The notes: generated from the letters alone by a model not told the origin. Shown: positions 10,568 through 21,804, counted from the stretch's first letter. The stretch is 64,000 bases of DNA from Geodermatophilus ruber (GCF_900114385.1 NZ_FOSW01000015.1:1-64000), one strand, 5' to 3'. Program-made: numbers and translations.

Positions 10568-12328
10568 GTGCACCGTGAGGCCCGTCCGGCCGTGAGCATC
10601 CGCCCCGCACCCCCGGAGGCGGAGACCCCGCAGCACCTGCCCCCCGCGCCGGAGGTCCCTGCCGGGACGCCGGCCGCGCCGCGCCGCCGGCTGCCCGCGG
10701 AGCTCACGTCGTGGCGGCGGGAGCTGCGCCGCCGGGCCGGCCGGGGCCGCCGGCTGCTGCAGCGGCTGGCCGACCGGGCGGCGCACGCCTGGCGCTCGTC
10801 GCTGCAGATCCGCGTCGGGGCGATCACCATGCTCGTCGCCGGCACCGTCGTGGTGATCGTCAGCATGGTGCTGTTCAGCCAGATCCGTGACCAGCTGCTG
10901 TCGGTGAAGGAAGACGCGGCCATCGACCAGGCCCAGGCCGGGGTGTTCTACGCGCAGACCGAGGTCACCGGCATCGCTTCCGGCGACGCGGCCAGCGTCC
11001 GGGAGACGCTGGGCCGCACGGTCCGCCAGCTGCGGGAGCGGGGTGGCTCGGCCGGCGACTTCGACGTCGCCATGGTGTACCGCAGCGGTGACACCCCCCG
11101 CACCGCCACCAGCCGGCGCGGGATCTACCCGGCCATCCCGCCCGGGCTGCGCGCCGACGTCGACGGCGGCGGGCAGTCCTACCAGTACGCGATGCTGCCC
11201 AACGGCGCAGGCGAGCCCCGCCCGACCCTGCTCATCGGCTCGCCGGTGCCCAGCGACGCCTCCTCGGCCGAGCGGATCGAGCTGTACTACGCCTTTCCCC
11301 TCGACCAGGAGGAGGAGAGCCTGTCGCTGATCCGCAGCACCGTGGGCATCAGCGGTATCGCCCTCACGCTCTTCGTCGTCGGCATCGGTGTGCTGGTCAC
11401 CCGGCTGGTCGTCGACCCGGTGCGCCGCGCCGCGGGCACCGCCCAGCGGCTGGCCGAGGGGCAGCTGGAGGAGCGCATGGCCGTGCGCGGCGAGGACGAC
11501 CTGGCCCGGCTGGCGACCAGCTTCAACGCGATGGCCGACAGCCTGCAACGCCAGATCACCCAGCTGGAGGGGCTCTCCCAGCTGCAGCAGCGGTTCACCT
11601 CCGACGTCTCCCACGAGCTGCGCACCCCGCTGACCACGGTGCAGATGGCCGCGGAGATCCTCTACGAGTCCCGGGGCGACTTCCCCGCGCACGTCGGCCG
11701 CTCGGCCGAGCTGCTGCACGCCGAACTCGACCGGTTCGAGCGGCTGCTCTCGGACCTGCTGGAGATCAGCCGCTACGACGCCGGGGCCGCCGTCCTGGAC
11801 TGGGCCCCCACGGACCTCGGCGCGCTGGTCGGCCGGGTGGCCGGCTCGATGAACGCGCTGGCGGAGCGGCACGGGTGCGAGCTGACGGTCAGCGGCCCGG
11901 CGGAGAAGGTCATCGCCGAGGTCGACGGGCGGCGGGTCGAGCGGATCCTGCGCAACCTGATCGGCAACGCCATCGAGCACGGCTCGGGCAAGCCGGTGCA
12001 GGTCACCTGGGCGGCCAACCGGACGGCGGGCGCGGTCACCGTCCGCGACTTCGGGGTGGGGCTGAGCTCCGCGGAGGCCCAGCACGTCTTCGACCGGTTC
12101 TGGCGGGCCGACCCCTCGCGGGTGCGCACGGTGGGCGGCAGCGGGCTCGGGTTGTCGATCAGCCTCGAGGACGCCCGCCTGCACGGCGGCTGGCTGCAGG
12201 TGTGGGGCCAGCCCGGGGCCGGTGCCCAGTTCCGGCTGACGCTGCCGCTGGTCTCCGGATCGGAGCTGACCAGCTCCCCGCTGGCCCTGCGTCCGTCGGC
12301 CGTGCGCGGGCCCGGAGGGGCCGCATGA
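10568..12328 (+). CDS. mtrB: sensor histidine kinase MtrB
   Basis: A 586-residue membrane kinase that phosphorylates MtrA. A proline- and arginine-rich cytoplasmic N-terminus is followed by a first membrane segment at about residues 80-102, an extracellular sensor region, a second segment near 255-275, and a HAMP linker. The phosphoacceptor is His349 in SDVSHELRTP, and the ATPase domain has NLIGNAIEHG, DFGVGLS and GGSGLGLSI. Start is GTG 10568; GTG 10592 is a reasonable alternative that removes eight residues. The stop overlaps lpqB by ATGA, so the two proteins should be made together. Confidence 0.93.
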   Translation: MHREARPAVSIRPAPPEAETPQHLPPAPEVPAGTPAAPRRRLPAELTSWRRELRRRAGRGRRLLQRLADRAAHAWRSSLQIRVGAITMLVAGTVVVIVSMVLFSQIRDQLLSVKEDAAIDQAQAGVFYAQTEVTGIASGDAASVRETLGRTVRQLRERGGSAGDFDVAMVYRSGDTPRTATSRRGIYPAIPPGLRADVDGGGQSYQYAMLPNGAGEPRPTLLIGSPVPSDASSAERIELYYAFPLDQEEESLSLIRSTVGISGIALTLFVVGIGVLVTRLVVDPVRRAAGTAQRLAEGQLEERMAVRGEDDLARLATSFNAMADSLQRQITQLEGLSQLQQRFTSDVSHELRTPLTTVQMAAEILYESRGDFPAHVGRSAELLHAELDRFERLLSDLLEISRYDAGAAVLDWAPTDLGALVGRVAGSMNALAERHGCELTVSGPAEKVIAEVDGRRVERILRNLIGNAIEHGSGKPVQVTWAANRTAGAVTVRDFGVGLSSAEAQHVFDRFWRADPSRVRTVGGSGLGLSISLEDARLHGGWLQVWGQPGAGAQFRLTLPLVSGSELTSSPLALRPSAVRGPGGAA

Positions 12329-14031
12329 CGAGTCGTGCCGGTGTCCTGGTGCTGCTGCTCCTGCTGCTGAGCGCCTGCTCGATCGTGCCGTCGAGCTCGG
12401 CGCCGGTGCAGATCACGGAGGCGCCCACCCGGCCGGACGGCGACGTCGGCATCGACCCGCTGCCGCCCGAGCCAGGCGCCAGCCCCGAGGAGATCGTCCG
12501 CGGGTTCCTCGACGCGGCCGCGAGCGAGGTGCGCGGCCACCCGGTGGCCCGCGAGCACCTGGCGCCGGGTCCGGCGGTCTCGTGGTCGGACGACGCCGGC
12601 ATCACCGTGCTGGGCCAGGACTACGCCACCGTGACCACCGATGCCGGCACGGTCGTGGTGACCGCGACCCTGGTCGGCGCCGTCGACCAGCGGGGCGTGT
12701 TCACCGTGGCCCCGCAGGACCTGTTCACCCGCGAGTTCACGCTCCAGGAGGTCGACGGGGAGTGGCGCATCGCCAACCCGCCGGACGGGTTGCTGATCCT
12801 CGAGCCGGACTTCGAGCGGCTCTACGACCGGCGGGACCTCTACTTCCTCGACCCGACCAACCAGCGCGTGGTGCCCGACCCGCGCTACCTGATCAACGGT
12901 GAGGCGCAGCCCACCGTGCTGGTCGAGCGGCTGCTGGACGGCCCGTCGTCGGTGCTGAGCGCCGGGGTGCGCAACGCGCTGTCGGGGGCGGCGCTGCGCA
13001 GCACCGTGACGCTCACCGGTCAGACGGTCACCGTCGACCTCACCGGCCTGGCGGACGCCTCCCCGGCGCAGCGGTCCGAGCTCTCCGCCCAGTTGGTGTG
13101 GACGCTGCGCCCGCTGGCCCGCACGGTGGAGATCCGCGTCGACGGGGAGCTGCTCGGCCTCGACGGCGTCCCGATGCTGCAGACCGTCGAGGACTGGGCG
13201 TCCTTCGGCTCCGACGCGGTCCCGGTCGACGCGGTCGGCCACTACCTCGACGGCGGCGCCCTGCGCACCGTGGACGACGCCCCGGCGCCCGGACCGGCGG
13301 GTGCCGGCGCCTACGGCCTCACCAGCGCGGCGGTCACCGTCGACAGCCGCACCGGAGAGCTGACGGCGATGGCCGGCACGGTGGCGAGGGACGGTCAGGC
13401 CACGCTGCTGTCCGGGCGGTACGGGGGCGAGCTGGCGCCGGTGCTCACGGGGGCCAGCCTCACCGCCCCGACGACGGCCGCCACCCGCCCGGAGTTCTGG
13501 CTGGTGCGGGACGGCGGAGCGGTGGTGCGGGTGCCCGCGGAGGGGGCGCCGCAGGCGGTCAACGCCCCCACGCTGGCCGGCCTGGGGCGGGCGCAGGTGC
13601 TGCAGCTCTCGCCCGACGGGGTCCGGGCGGCCGTGGTCATCGAGACGTCCCAGGGGGTGCGCCTGTTCGTCGGCACGATCGTGCGCTCCGAGGAGGGGCC
13701 GGTGGCCCTGCGCGACCTGCGGGAGGTGGCGCCCACGCTGTCCCAGGTCGTGGACGTCGCCTGGCGCACGGCCGGGAGCCTGATGGTCCTGGCCGGCGAC
13801 GCGGGGCAGGACGGCATCGCCCCGTACGTGGTCGGGGTGGACGGGTGGGGGCTGTCGGACATGGCGACGGCCGGGCTGCCGAGCCAGCCGACGGGGGTCG
13901 CCGCCGCGCCCGGCCGCTCCCCGCTGGTCAGCGCCGGCGGCACCATCTGGCAGCTGGCCGGCGGTACCTGGGTGACCCTGGTCCGCGGCCAGCAGCCGGT
14001 ACCCGGGATCGAGCCGTTCTACCCCCTGTAG
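12325..14031 (+). CDS. lpqB: lipoprotein LpqB
   Basis: A 568-residue exported lipoprotein. The leader has a run of leucines and the lipobox LSAC with Cys18. A GerMN-type domain spans roughly residues 190-300 (LVERLLDGPSSVL), and the C-terminal half is a beta-propeller-like LpqB domain. In mycobacteria and streptomycetes LpqB modulates MtrAB signalling and affects cell wall and division. ATG 12325 overlaps the mtrB stop; in-frame sequence further upstream belongs to an alternative frame of mtrB and was not included. The order mtrA-mtrB-lpqB is near universal in actinobacteria. Confidence 0.94.
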   Translation: MTSRAGVLVLLLLLLSACSIVPSSSAPVQITEAPTRPDGDVGIDPLPPEPGASPEEIVRGFLDAAASEVRGHPVAREHLAPGPAVSWSDDAGITVLGQDYATVTTDAGTVVVTATLVGAVDQRGVFTVAPQDLFTREFTLQEVDGEWRIANPPDGLLILEPDFERLYDRRDLYFLDPTNQRVVPDPRYLINGEAQPTVLVERLLDGPSSVLSAGVRNALSGAALRSTVTLTGQTVTVDLTGLADASPAQRSELSAQLVWTLRPLARTVEIRVDGELLGLDGVPMLQTVEDWASFGSDAVPVDAVGHYLDGGALRTVDDAPAPGPAGAGAYGLTSAAVTVDSRTGELTAMAGTVARDGQATLLSGRYGGELAPVLTGASLTAPTTAATRPEFWLVRDGGAVVRVPAEGAPQAVNAPTLAGLGRAQVLQLSPDGVRAAVVIETSQGVRLFVGTIVRSEEGPVALRDLREVAPTLSQVVDVAWRTAGSLMVLAGDAGQDGIAPYVVGVDGWGLSDMATAGLPSQPTGVAAAPGRSPLVSAGGTIWQLAGGTWVTLVRGQQPVPGIEPFYPL

Positions 14032-14079
14032 ACCGGCGTCCACAGATCGCCGGCAGCGCTGGGGCCGGCGCTCCCCACG

Positions 14080-14904
14080 GTGAACCCTGGGGGAGTGGAC
14101 GGCGGGCTGCTGGCGGCGCTCGCGGACCTGGTGCTGCCCCGCACCTGCGCGGGCTGCGCGGTGCCCGGTCCGGTGCTGTGCCGACGGTGCGCGGCGCTGC
14201 TCACCCGGCCGCAGCTGGCCCAGCCGCGGCGCTTCCCTTCCGGCTTCCCGCCCACGGTGGCCGCCGGCCCCTACGCCGGCCCGGTGCGCCCGGCGGTCAA
14301 CGCCTTCAAGGAACGCGGGCGGGCCGAGCTGGCCCGCCCGCTCGGCACCGCTCTGGCGCTGGCCGTCGCCGCGGTCCTCTCCGGCACCGCCGACGGTTCC
14401 GCCGCCGGGCGCCCGGTCCTGCTGGTCCCCGTGCCCAGCGGGCGGGCGGCGCTGCGGGTCCGGGGGCGCGACCACGTGCGGGAGCTCACCGGCCGGGCGG
14501 TCGCCGAGCTGCGCGCGGCCGGCGTCCCGGCGGCTACCGCGCGGCTGCTGCGCCGCGCCGGGCGGGCCCGCGACTCGGCCGGGCTGTCGGCGGCACAGCG
14601 GCGGGCCAACCTGGCCGGCACCTTCGTTCTCGCCCCGCGGCTGCCCGCCGTTCCCGGCGACGCGGTGCTGGTGCTCGTCGACGACGTCGTGACGACGGGC
14701 GCGACGCTCACCGAGGCCTCGGCGGCGCTGGGCGCGACACGCCCGGAGGCGGACACGCCGGTGCTGGCGGCGGTGATCGCGGCGACCCCGCGACGGGATC
14801 CGGCTCCATTACCCCCGGAATTCCGGGCCAGGGTCTTAAGTCCCTACGGAACGGGCCGGTCCGATCTGGTGGACCGACTGTCGAGACCGATATCCGGCGA
14901 CTAG
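14080..14904 (+). CDS. comF: ComF-family phosphoribosyltransferase-like protein
   Basis: A 274-residue ComF/GntX-type protein. The N-terminus has two zinc-knuckle cysteine pairs, CAGC and CRRC, near residues 24-42. The C-terminal half is a type I phosphoribosyltransferase fold, with the PRPP loop VDDVVTTGATLTEAS near residue 205. ComF proteins support DNA uptake in competent bacteria and are kept in many non-competent actinobacteria, where the role is unclear. GTG 14080 was used; GTG 14095 is an alternative. Position between lpqB and hpf matches the mycobacterial order. Confidence 0.85.
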   Translation: MNPGGVDGGLLAALADLVLPRTCAGCAVPGPVLCRRCAALLTRPQLAQPRRFPSGFPPTVAAGPYAGPVRPAVNAFKERGRAELARPLGTALALAVAAVLSGTADGSAAGRPVLLVPVPSGRAALRVRGRDHVRELTGRAVAELRAAGVPAATARLLRRAGRARDSAGLSAAQRRANLAGTFVLAPRLPAVPGDAVLVLVDDVVTTGATLTEASAALGATRPEADTPVLAAVIAATPRRDPAPLPPEFRARVLSPYGTGRSDLVDRLSRPISGD

Positions 14905-14907
14905 CGT
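14902..14907 (+). promoter_or_regulatory. -10 box for hpf
   Basis: TAGCGT overlaps the very end of comF. It is followed by a leader of about 30 nt and a GGGAGGT ribosome site just before ATG 14943. Confidence 0.5.
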
Positions 14908-14942
14908 GGAAGCGATCACAGCCCGTCCTACCGGGAGGTCTC

Positions 14943-15617
14943 ATGGAGATCGTGGTCCGTGGCCGCAACGTCGAAGTCCCTGAGCACTATCGACAGCATG
15001 TCGAGGACAAGGTCGGCCAGCTCGAACGCTTCGACGGCAAGCTGAAGTTGCTCCGCATGGATGTGGAGCTGTTCCACGAGAAGAATCCGCGCCAGTCGGC
15101 GAGCTGCCAGCGCGTGGAGATCACCTTGCGCGGCAAGGGCCCGGTCGTCCGGGCCGAGGCCTGCGCGCACGACTTCTACGCGGCGCTGGACATGGCCGCG
15201 GGCAAGCTCGACAACCGGCTCCGCAAGGCCGCCGACCGCCGCCGGGTGCACCACGGCCGGCGCACCCCGGAAAGCGTCCGGCTCAACGGTGCGGCCGCGG
15301 CCGACACCCTCGAGGCGCTGGAGGCTGAGCGCAGACTCGCCGAGGGGACGCAGTACACCGATCTCGACGAGCACCTGCCCGGCCGGATCGTCCGGGAGAA
15401 GCAGCATCCCGCCACGCCGATGACCGTCGACCAGGCGCTCCTCGAGATGGAACTGGTCGGCCACGACTTCTACCTCTTCCTGTGCGCCGAGACCGGCCGG
15501 CCGACGGTGGTCTACCGCCGGCATGCCTACGACTACGGCCTCATCCGGCTCGCCGAGCCGTCGCTCGACGGCAGCGCCGAGCGGCAGCCCGCCCAGCCCG
15601 CGGCAACCGCGCTGTAG
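14943..15617 (+). CDS. hpf: long ribosome hibernation promoting factor
   Basis: A 224-residue long-form HPF (RaiA/YfiA family). Residues 1-100 form the S30AE domain that binds the 30S decoding region ([17 protein letters not shown], then basic [15 protein letters not shown]). A linker leads to the C-terminal dimerisation domain from about residue 155 ([27 protein letters not shown]), which joins two 70S ribosomes into an inactive 100S particle under stress. It has its own promoter and a strong ribosome site, and a hairpin terminator follows. Adjacent comF and secA reflect the conserved mycobacterial order. Confidence 0.93.
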   Translation: MEIVVRGRNVEVPEHYRQHVEDKVGQLERFDGKLKLLRMDVELFHEKNPRQSASCQRVEITLRGKGPVVRAEACAHDFYAALDMAAGKLDNRLRKAADRRRVHHGRRTPESVRLNGAAAADTLEALEAERRLAEGTQYTDLDEHLPGRIVREKQHPATPMTVDQALLEMELVGHDFYLFLCAETGRPTVVYRRHAYDYGLIRLAEPSLDGSAERQPAQPAATAL

Positions 15618-15626
15618 CGCCCGCAC

Positions 15627-15665
15627 GGTGGCCGGGGACGCCTACGGTGCGCGTCCCCGGCCACC
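15627..15665 (+). terminator. hairpin terminator after hpf
   Basis: A perfect 15-bp stem (15627-15641 with 15651-15665) with a 9-nt loop begins 9 nt after the hpf stop. No T-tract follows, as is usual in high-GC actinobacteria. Confidence 0.75.
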
Positions 15666-15667
15666 GC

Positions 15668-15707
15668 TTCACTCCCCGGCCACCCGGTTCACTCCCCGGC
15701 CACCCGG
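15668..15707. repeat. 20-bp tandem repeat, two copies
   Basis: TTCACTCCCCGGCCACCCGG occurs twice head to tail, at 15668-15687 and 15688-15707, in the gap between hpf and the convergent flavin-protein gene. Nothing else was recognised between 15708 and 15771. Confidence 0.8.
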
Positions 15708-15771
15708 CCGAAGAGCACCGCATCGGCCCGGGGGCCGTCCACCTCGACCGCCACCGGCATGCCCCGGCCCG

Positions 15772-16164
15772 TCAGGCGTTCCCCAGCACCCGGTCGACCG
15801 AGATCTCCAGCACCACCCGCGCCGGGTTCTCCCGCGGCGTCCGGTACCGCAGCGCGTAGCGCCGCTCGGCGTCGGCGACCGAGGCCGGATCGTCGCGCAC
15901 CACCGCCGTCCCTTCGAGGGTGACCCAGCGGCGGCCGTCGACCTGGCAGACGGCGACCCGCCGCTGACCCGCCCGCACGTGGTGGGCCTTGGCCGACGTG
16001 CCGGAGGTGATCACCCGGGCGGTGCGCGTCGCGGCGTCGAAGGTCACCCCGACCGGGACCACGTGCGGGCTGCCGTCGGCCCGCAGCGTGGTCAGCGTGG
16101 CCAGGTGCCGTTCGGTGAGGAAGGTGAGCATGCTGGGGTTCAGGGTGCCCGGGTCGTGTGCCAC
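15772..16164 (-). CDS. PPOX-class F420/FMN-dependent oxidoreductase-like protein
   Basis: A 130-residue split-barrel flavin protein of the pyridoxamine 5'-phosphate oxidase-like superfamily. It shows [27 protein letters not shown], broken here only by a usual turn, then VTSG-type and [16 protein letters not shown] motifs that contact the cofactor. Such proteins reduce F420- or FMN-linked substrates; the substrate is unknown. The start is GTG 16164, giving the typical short lead into LNPSM; ATG 16131 and GTG 16182 are alternatives. It is convergent with hpf and divergent from secA, with only 57 bp between the start codons. Confidence 0.8.
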   Translation of the reverse strand: MAHDPGTLNPSMLTFLTERHLATLTTLRADGSPHVVPVGVTFDAATRTARVITSGTSAKAHHVRAGQRRVAVCQVDGRRWVTLEGTAVVRDDPASVADAERRYALRYRTPRENPARVVLEISVDRVLGNA

Positions 16165-16209
16165 CGGCGGATTGTGTGCCACGGACACCGGTCTCGCCGT
16201 CCGGCCGCC

Positions 16210-16215
16210 TACGCT
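16210..16215 (+). promoter_or_regulatory. -10 box of secA, leaderless
   Basis: TACGCT ends 6 nt before GTG 16222, so the expected first nucleotide is at the start codon. This supports 16222 rather than the adjacent GTG at 16225. Confidence 0.6.
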
Positions 16216-16221
16216 GGGTAT

Positions 16222-19200
<2,979 letters not shown>

Positions 19201-19213
19201 GCACTGCGCTCGT

Positions 19214-19253
19214 GACGACGCCCCCGCCGGGTCCACCCGGCGGGGGCGTCGTC
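19214..19253. terminator. hairpin terminator after secA
   Basis: A perfect 19-bp stem (19214-19232 with 19235-19253) with a 2-nt apex lies between secA and the convergent Rv3235-like gene. It should serve both strands. Confidence 0.8.
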
Positions 19254-19272
19254 GTCCGCGGCGCCGGCCGCC

Positions 19273-19881
19273 TCAGCCGATCTGCAGCGCCGTGCAGCGC
19301 CACCGCCCGTCGATGCCCTCCAGCCGTGCGGCGACCGCGTGCGCCCGGCCGGACCGCCGCGCCACCGCGCTGACCTCCGCGACGCCGTCCACCGGCTCGC
19401 ACACGTGAACCGGCCCCACCAGCACCGGCGCGGTGCCGCCGGCGCACCACGGGGGACGGCGGCCGCTGGTCAGCGCGGCGTAGACCCCCGTCGACGTCAG
19501 CGGCTGCACCTGGAGCAGCGGACGGCGCCCGGCCAGCGCCTCGAGCGTGAGGGTGAGCAGCCGCCGCCCCGCGGTCTGCGGGTCCGGGAGGTCGGCCCGG
19601 ACCGACCAGGTGGGACCGAAGCCGGCCGGGAAGCCGTCGTCGGCGTCCTCGCTGCGCGGGCGGGGACCGGGGCGGTGCGGGGGCCGCGGCACCGGGACCC
19701 CGGGCACCACCAGCCGCAGCAGCGGCTCCTCCTCGAGCGGTGGCTGCGGCGTCGGGACCACCACCAGCCGCAGCGTGGCCGCGGTCAGCCGGCCGGGCTC
19801 CGTCGTCGGGGCGGGGGAGGAGGGCGCGGTCATCGGGGGCTCCGGATCGGTCGTGCGGGCGGGGGTGAGACGGACGGTCAC
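19273..19881 (-). CDS. Rv3235-like (DUF6459) protein
   Basis: A 202-residue protein resembling the Rv3235/DUF6459 family found beside secA in actinobacteria. The N-terminal 95 residues are proline-rich and probably disordered. The C-terminal domain has AGRRLLTLTLEALAGRRPLLQV-like helix and strands (split to stay short), and the closing WRCTALQIG strand typical of a SecC/Rim44-like cystatin-type fold. Function is unknown; a link to protein export is suggested only by position. The start is GTG 19881, which overlaps the stop of the LysM-type gene (GTGA), so the two are coupled. Confidence 0.72.
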   Translation of the reverse strand: MTVRLTPARTTDPEPPMTAPSSPAPTTEPGRLTAATLRLVVVPTPQPPLEEEPLLRLVVPGVPVPRPPHRPGPRPRSEDADDGFPAGFGPTWSVRADLPDPQTAGRRLLTLTLEALAGRRPLLQVQPLTSTGVYAALTSGRRPPWCAGGTAPVLVGPVHVCEPVDGVAEVSAVARRSGRAHAVAARLEGIDGRWRCTALQIG

Positions 19882-20660
19882 GGCGCGGTCGGGTGGCGGA
19901 GGACCTGGCCGGGCAGCAGGACGTCGGGATCGGGGCCGATCACGGCCGCGTTGGCGTGCCACCAGGCGCCGACGGCCTCGGCGACCGCCCCGTTCGTCGG
20001 CTCCTGCCCGGTGCGGTCGCGCAGGTCCCGGGCCGCGATGTCCCACAGGCACTGACCGCGCAGGACGACGTGTTCACCGGGTGCCGGGCGCGACCAGTCG
20101 GGGACCGGGGCGGTGCGGTCGGGGGTGCCGGTGCCGGTGCCGGTGCCGGTAGCCGTGGCCGGGGGCGTCACCGGCCAGTCCGGTACCGGGCCGTCGAGGA
20201 CGCGGGCCGGCGTGCTGGCCGCGGCCGGCCAGTCCGGCACCGGGGCGCCGGCCGACGACGCGGCGCCGGTCGCGACGGAGGCCGCCGGTGCCGGTGCCGG
20301 TCCGCAGCCGGCGAGCAGGGGAGCCCCGGTGACCAGCCCGACGCCGAGTGCCAGCGCGGCGGCGCGGCGGGCGCCGGCGGGGAGCAGGCGGGTGGCGACC
20401 GCGCGGGCGAGCGCCCCGGCGGCGCCCGGCAGTGCCGACAGCGCGGTGAGCAGCAGGCCGAGCAGGCCCCAGGCCCAGACGGCCCAGGCGAGGGCGGCGA
20501 CCCCGGAGAGCAGCAGGGTCTCGGCCCCGACGGTGTCGGTAGCGCGCTGGAGGTCGGCGCCGGTGTCGCTCAGCCAGGACAGGTCGGGCGTGACCGTGCG
20601 CAGGGCGGCGGCCGCGCCCAGCATCGCCGCGGTCGTGCTGATCAGGCGCCGTATCGACAT
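19878..20660 (-). CDS. membrane protein with LysM-like C-terminal domain
   Basis: A 260-residue protein. Two membrane segments are visible at about residues 48-82, another hydrophobic stretch at about 97-118 ends in LLAGC. The following linker is Pro/Ala/Thr-rich and has three copies of PVPDW and an alternating GTGTGTG run. The C-terminal 60 residues resemble LysM, with VVLRGQCLWDIAARDL and a closing PGQVLRHP; LysM domains bind peptidoglycan. ATG 20660 has a GGAGGAG ribosome site. Upstream lies a divergent promoter region with an unusual AT-rich array. An envelope role is likely but not shown. Confidence 0.72.
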   Translation of the reverse strand: MSIRRLISTTAAMLGAAAALRTVTPDLSWLSDTGADLQRATDTVGAETLLLSGVAALAWAVWAWGLLGLLLTALSALPGAAGALARAVATRLLPAGARRAAALALGVGLVTGAPLLAGCGPAPAPAASVATGAASSAGAPVPDWPAAASTPARVLDGPVPDWPVTPPATATGTGTGTGTPDRTAPVPDWSRPAPGEHVVLRGQCLWDIAARDLRDRTGQEPTNGAVAEAVGAWWHANAAVIGPDPDVLLPGQVLRHPTAP

Positions 20661-20699
20661 GTCTCCTCCTCGACAACCGCGGGCAGGTCGTTACTAAAT

Positions 20700-20722
20700 C
20701 AATCAAACGCAAGCAAATACAA
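20700..20722. promoter_or_regulatory. AT-rich phased CAA direct-repeat array (candidate operator)
   Basis: CAA occurs at 20700, 20704, 20710, 20714 and 20720, that is two CAA per 10-bp unit repeated two and a half times. The surrounding segment 20690-20727 is strikingly AT-rich for this genome. It sits about 28-50 bp upstream of the likely start of the 20762 gene and upstream of the divergent LysM-type gene. Ten-bp direct repeats suit head-to-tail MerR/BldC-type binding. Confidence 0.5.
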
Positions 20723-20737
20723 GAGTTCGCATGGATC

Positions 20738-20743
20738 TAGGCT
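20738..20743 (+). promoter_or_regulatory. -10 box for the two-lobed Sm-like gene
   Basis: TAGGCT is followed by GGGGAGG (20749-20755) as ribosome site before ATG 20762. Confidence 0.45.
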
Positions 20744-20761
20744 CGTGCGGGGAGGTGCCGG

Positions 20762-21331
20762 ATGCGCTGGCAGCAGTTGTTCGCCGATCTGCAGGCCGAG
20801 TTCGAGGCGGCGGAGGCGACCGCCGAGCGGGCCGAGGACGGATCGCGCCGGCGCGCGGAGGTCGGCGCCATCCGGCTGGTCGAGAGGTTGGCCGGTGCGC
20901 AGGGCCGGACGCTGGCGCTGCGCTGTCAGGGCGCCGGGGACGTCTCCGGTGTGCTGGCGGAGGTGGGGAGCGACTGGCTGCTGCTCACCGACGGCGCGCG
21001 CAGGGACGTGCTGGTGGCCACCGCGGCGGTGCGGTCGGTGGCCGGGCTGGGGCTGAGCACCGGGCTGCCCGCACCGGAAGGATCCGTCCGCACGGGGCTC
21101 GACCTGCGCCGGGCCCTGCGCGGCCTGGCCCGTGACCGCAGCGCGGTGCAGGTGATCCTCGACGACGGCACCCTGTACAGCGGGACTGTCGACCGGGTGG
21201 GCGCGGACTACGTCGAACTGGCCGAGCACGCGGCCGACCTGCCGCGCCGTGCGGCGGCCGTCCGCGGCGTGCGGGCCCTGGCTCTCCCGGCGATCGCCGT
21301 GGTGCGCACGCTCAGCCCGGGCCTGGGCTGA
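20762..21331 (+). CDS. conserved hypothetical protein with two Sm-like lobes
   Basis: A 189-residue soluble protein without assigned function. The first 45 residues are a charged helix. Two similar beta-rich segments follow: GVLAEVGSDWLLLTD near residue 62 and GTVDRVGADYVELAEH near 138. Each comes after a strand (LALRCQ, VQVILDDG) and before a short helix and V-R-ending strand, which looks like an internal duplication of an Sm/LSm-type barrel. Related proteins are present near secA in other actinobacteria, as far as I recall. No catalytic residues are evident. It may bind RNA or DNA, but that is inference. It ends 6 bp before the convergent HTH gene. Confidence 0.65.
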   Translation: MRWQQLFADLQAEFEAAEATAERAEDGSRRRAEVGAIRLVERLAGAQGRTLALRCQGAGDVSGVLAEVGSDWLLLTDGARRDVLVATAAVRSVAGLGLSTGLPAPEGSVRTGLDLRRALRGLARDRSAVQVILDDGTLYSGTVDRVGADYVELAEHAADLPRRAAAVRGVRALALPAIAVVRTLSPGLG

Positions 21332-21337
21332 GCCGGC

Positions 21338-21622
21338 TCAGCGGCGGCGCCCTCCGGGCGCGGCGTCCTGCGCAGCGGCCTCCTCGGCCGGCTGGCCGGA
21401 CTCGGCAGGCGCGGGCTGCTCGGGAACCGTGCCGGCGCGGGCCTCGGCGTACTTCTGCTGGATGAACCGCTCCAGCTCGTCGACCTCGACGCGCCACTGG
21501 CCGCGGCCGCCGATCTGGATGGCGATCAGTTCCTTGCGGCGGACGAGCGCATAGGCCTGCGACCACGACACGTTGAGGATCTCGGCGACGTCGTCGAGGG
21601 TCAGGAAGCGCGGTGTGGGCAT
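21338..21622 (-). CDS. excisionase-family helix-turn-helix protein
   Basis: A 94-residue MerR/excisionase-type DNA-binding protein. FLTLDDVAEILNVSWSQAYALVR forms the winged helix-turn-helix; here the key part is LTLDDVAEILNVS. IGGRGQWRVEVDELERFI forms the wing and following helix. The tail from residue 66 is Ala/Glu/Gln-rich and probably disordered. Such small proteins act as transcription factors in actinobacteria, BldC being the best known. It is divergent from the CpaB-like gene, and an 11-bp inverted repeat lies between them, a possible operator. A link to the CAA array 0.6 kb away is only a hypothesis. Confidence 0.85.
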   Translation of the reverse strand: MPTPRFLTLDDVAEILNVSWSQAYALVRRKELIAIQIGGRGQWRVEVDELERFIQQKYAEARAGTVPEQPAPAESGQPAEEAAAQDAAPGGRRR

Positions 21623-21680
21623 CGGGGTGGTCTCCGTCCGGTCGGGGACAGTCTGGCAGCCCCGTCCGGGTGGCATGCGC

Positions 21681-21708
21681 GCCGTCCACACCCGAACGTG
21701 TGGACGGC
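21681..21708. promoter_or_regulatory. 11-bp inverted repeat, candidate operator
   Basis: GCCGTCCACAC (21681-21691) is the exact reverse complement of GTGTGGACGGC (21698-21708), with a CCGAAC spacer. ATGCGC flanks it on both sides. It lies in the divergent gap between the HTH gene and the CpaB-like gene. Confidence 0.5.
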
Positions 21709-21804
21709 GAATGCGCGGATCCGCATCCATGTCGCATCATCTGCGTCCGACCGTTGCCGTTCGAGGCCGGCGACGGTCGTTCCGCAGATCGGAGGGCTGC
21801 TGCT

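Noticed and set aside
11875-12324. In-frame extension upstream of LpqB
   Set aside because: The added sequence is an alternative frame of mtrB; the lipobox signal peptide at 12325 and the ATGA overlap define the true start.
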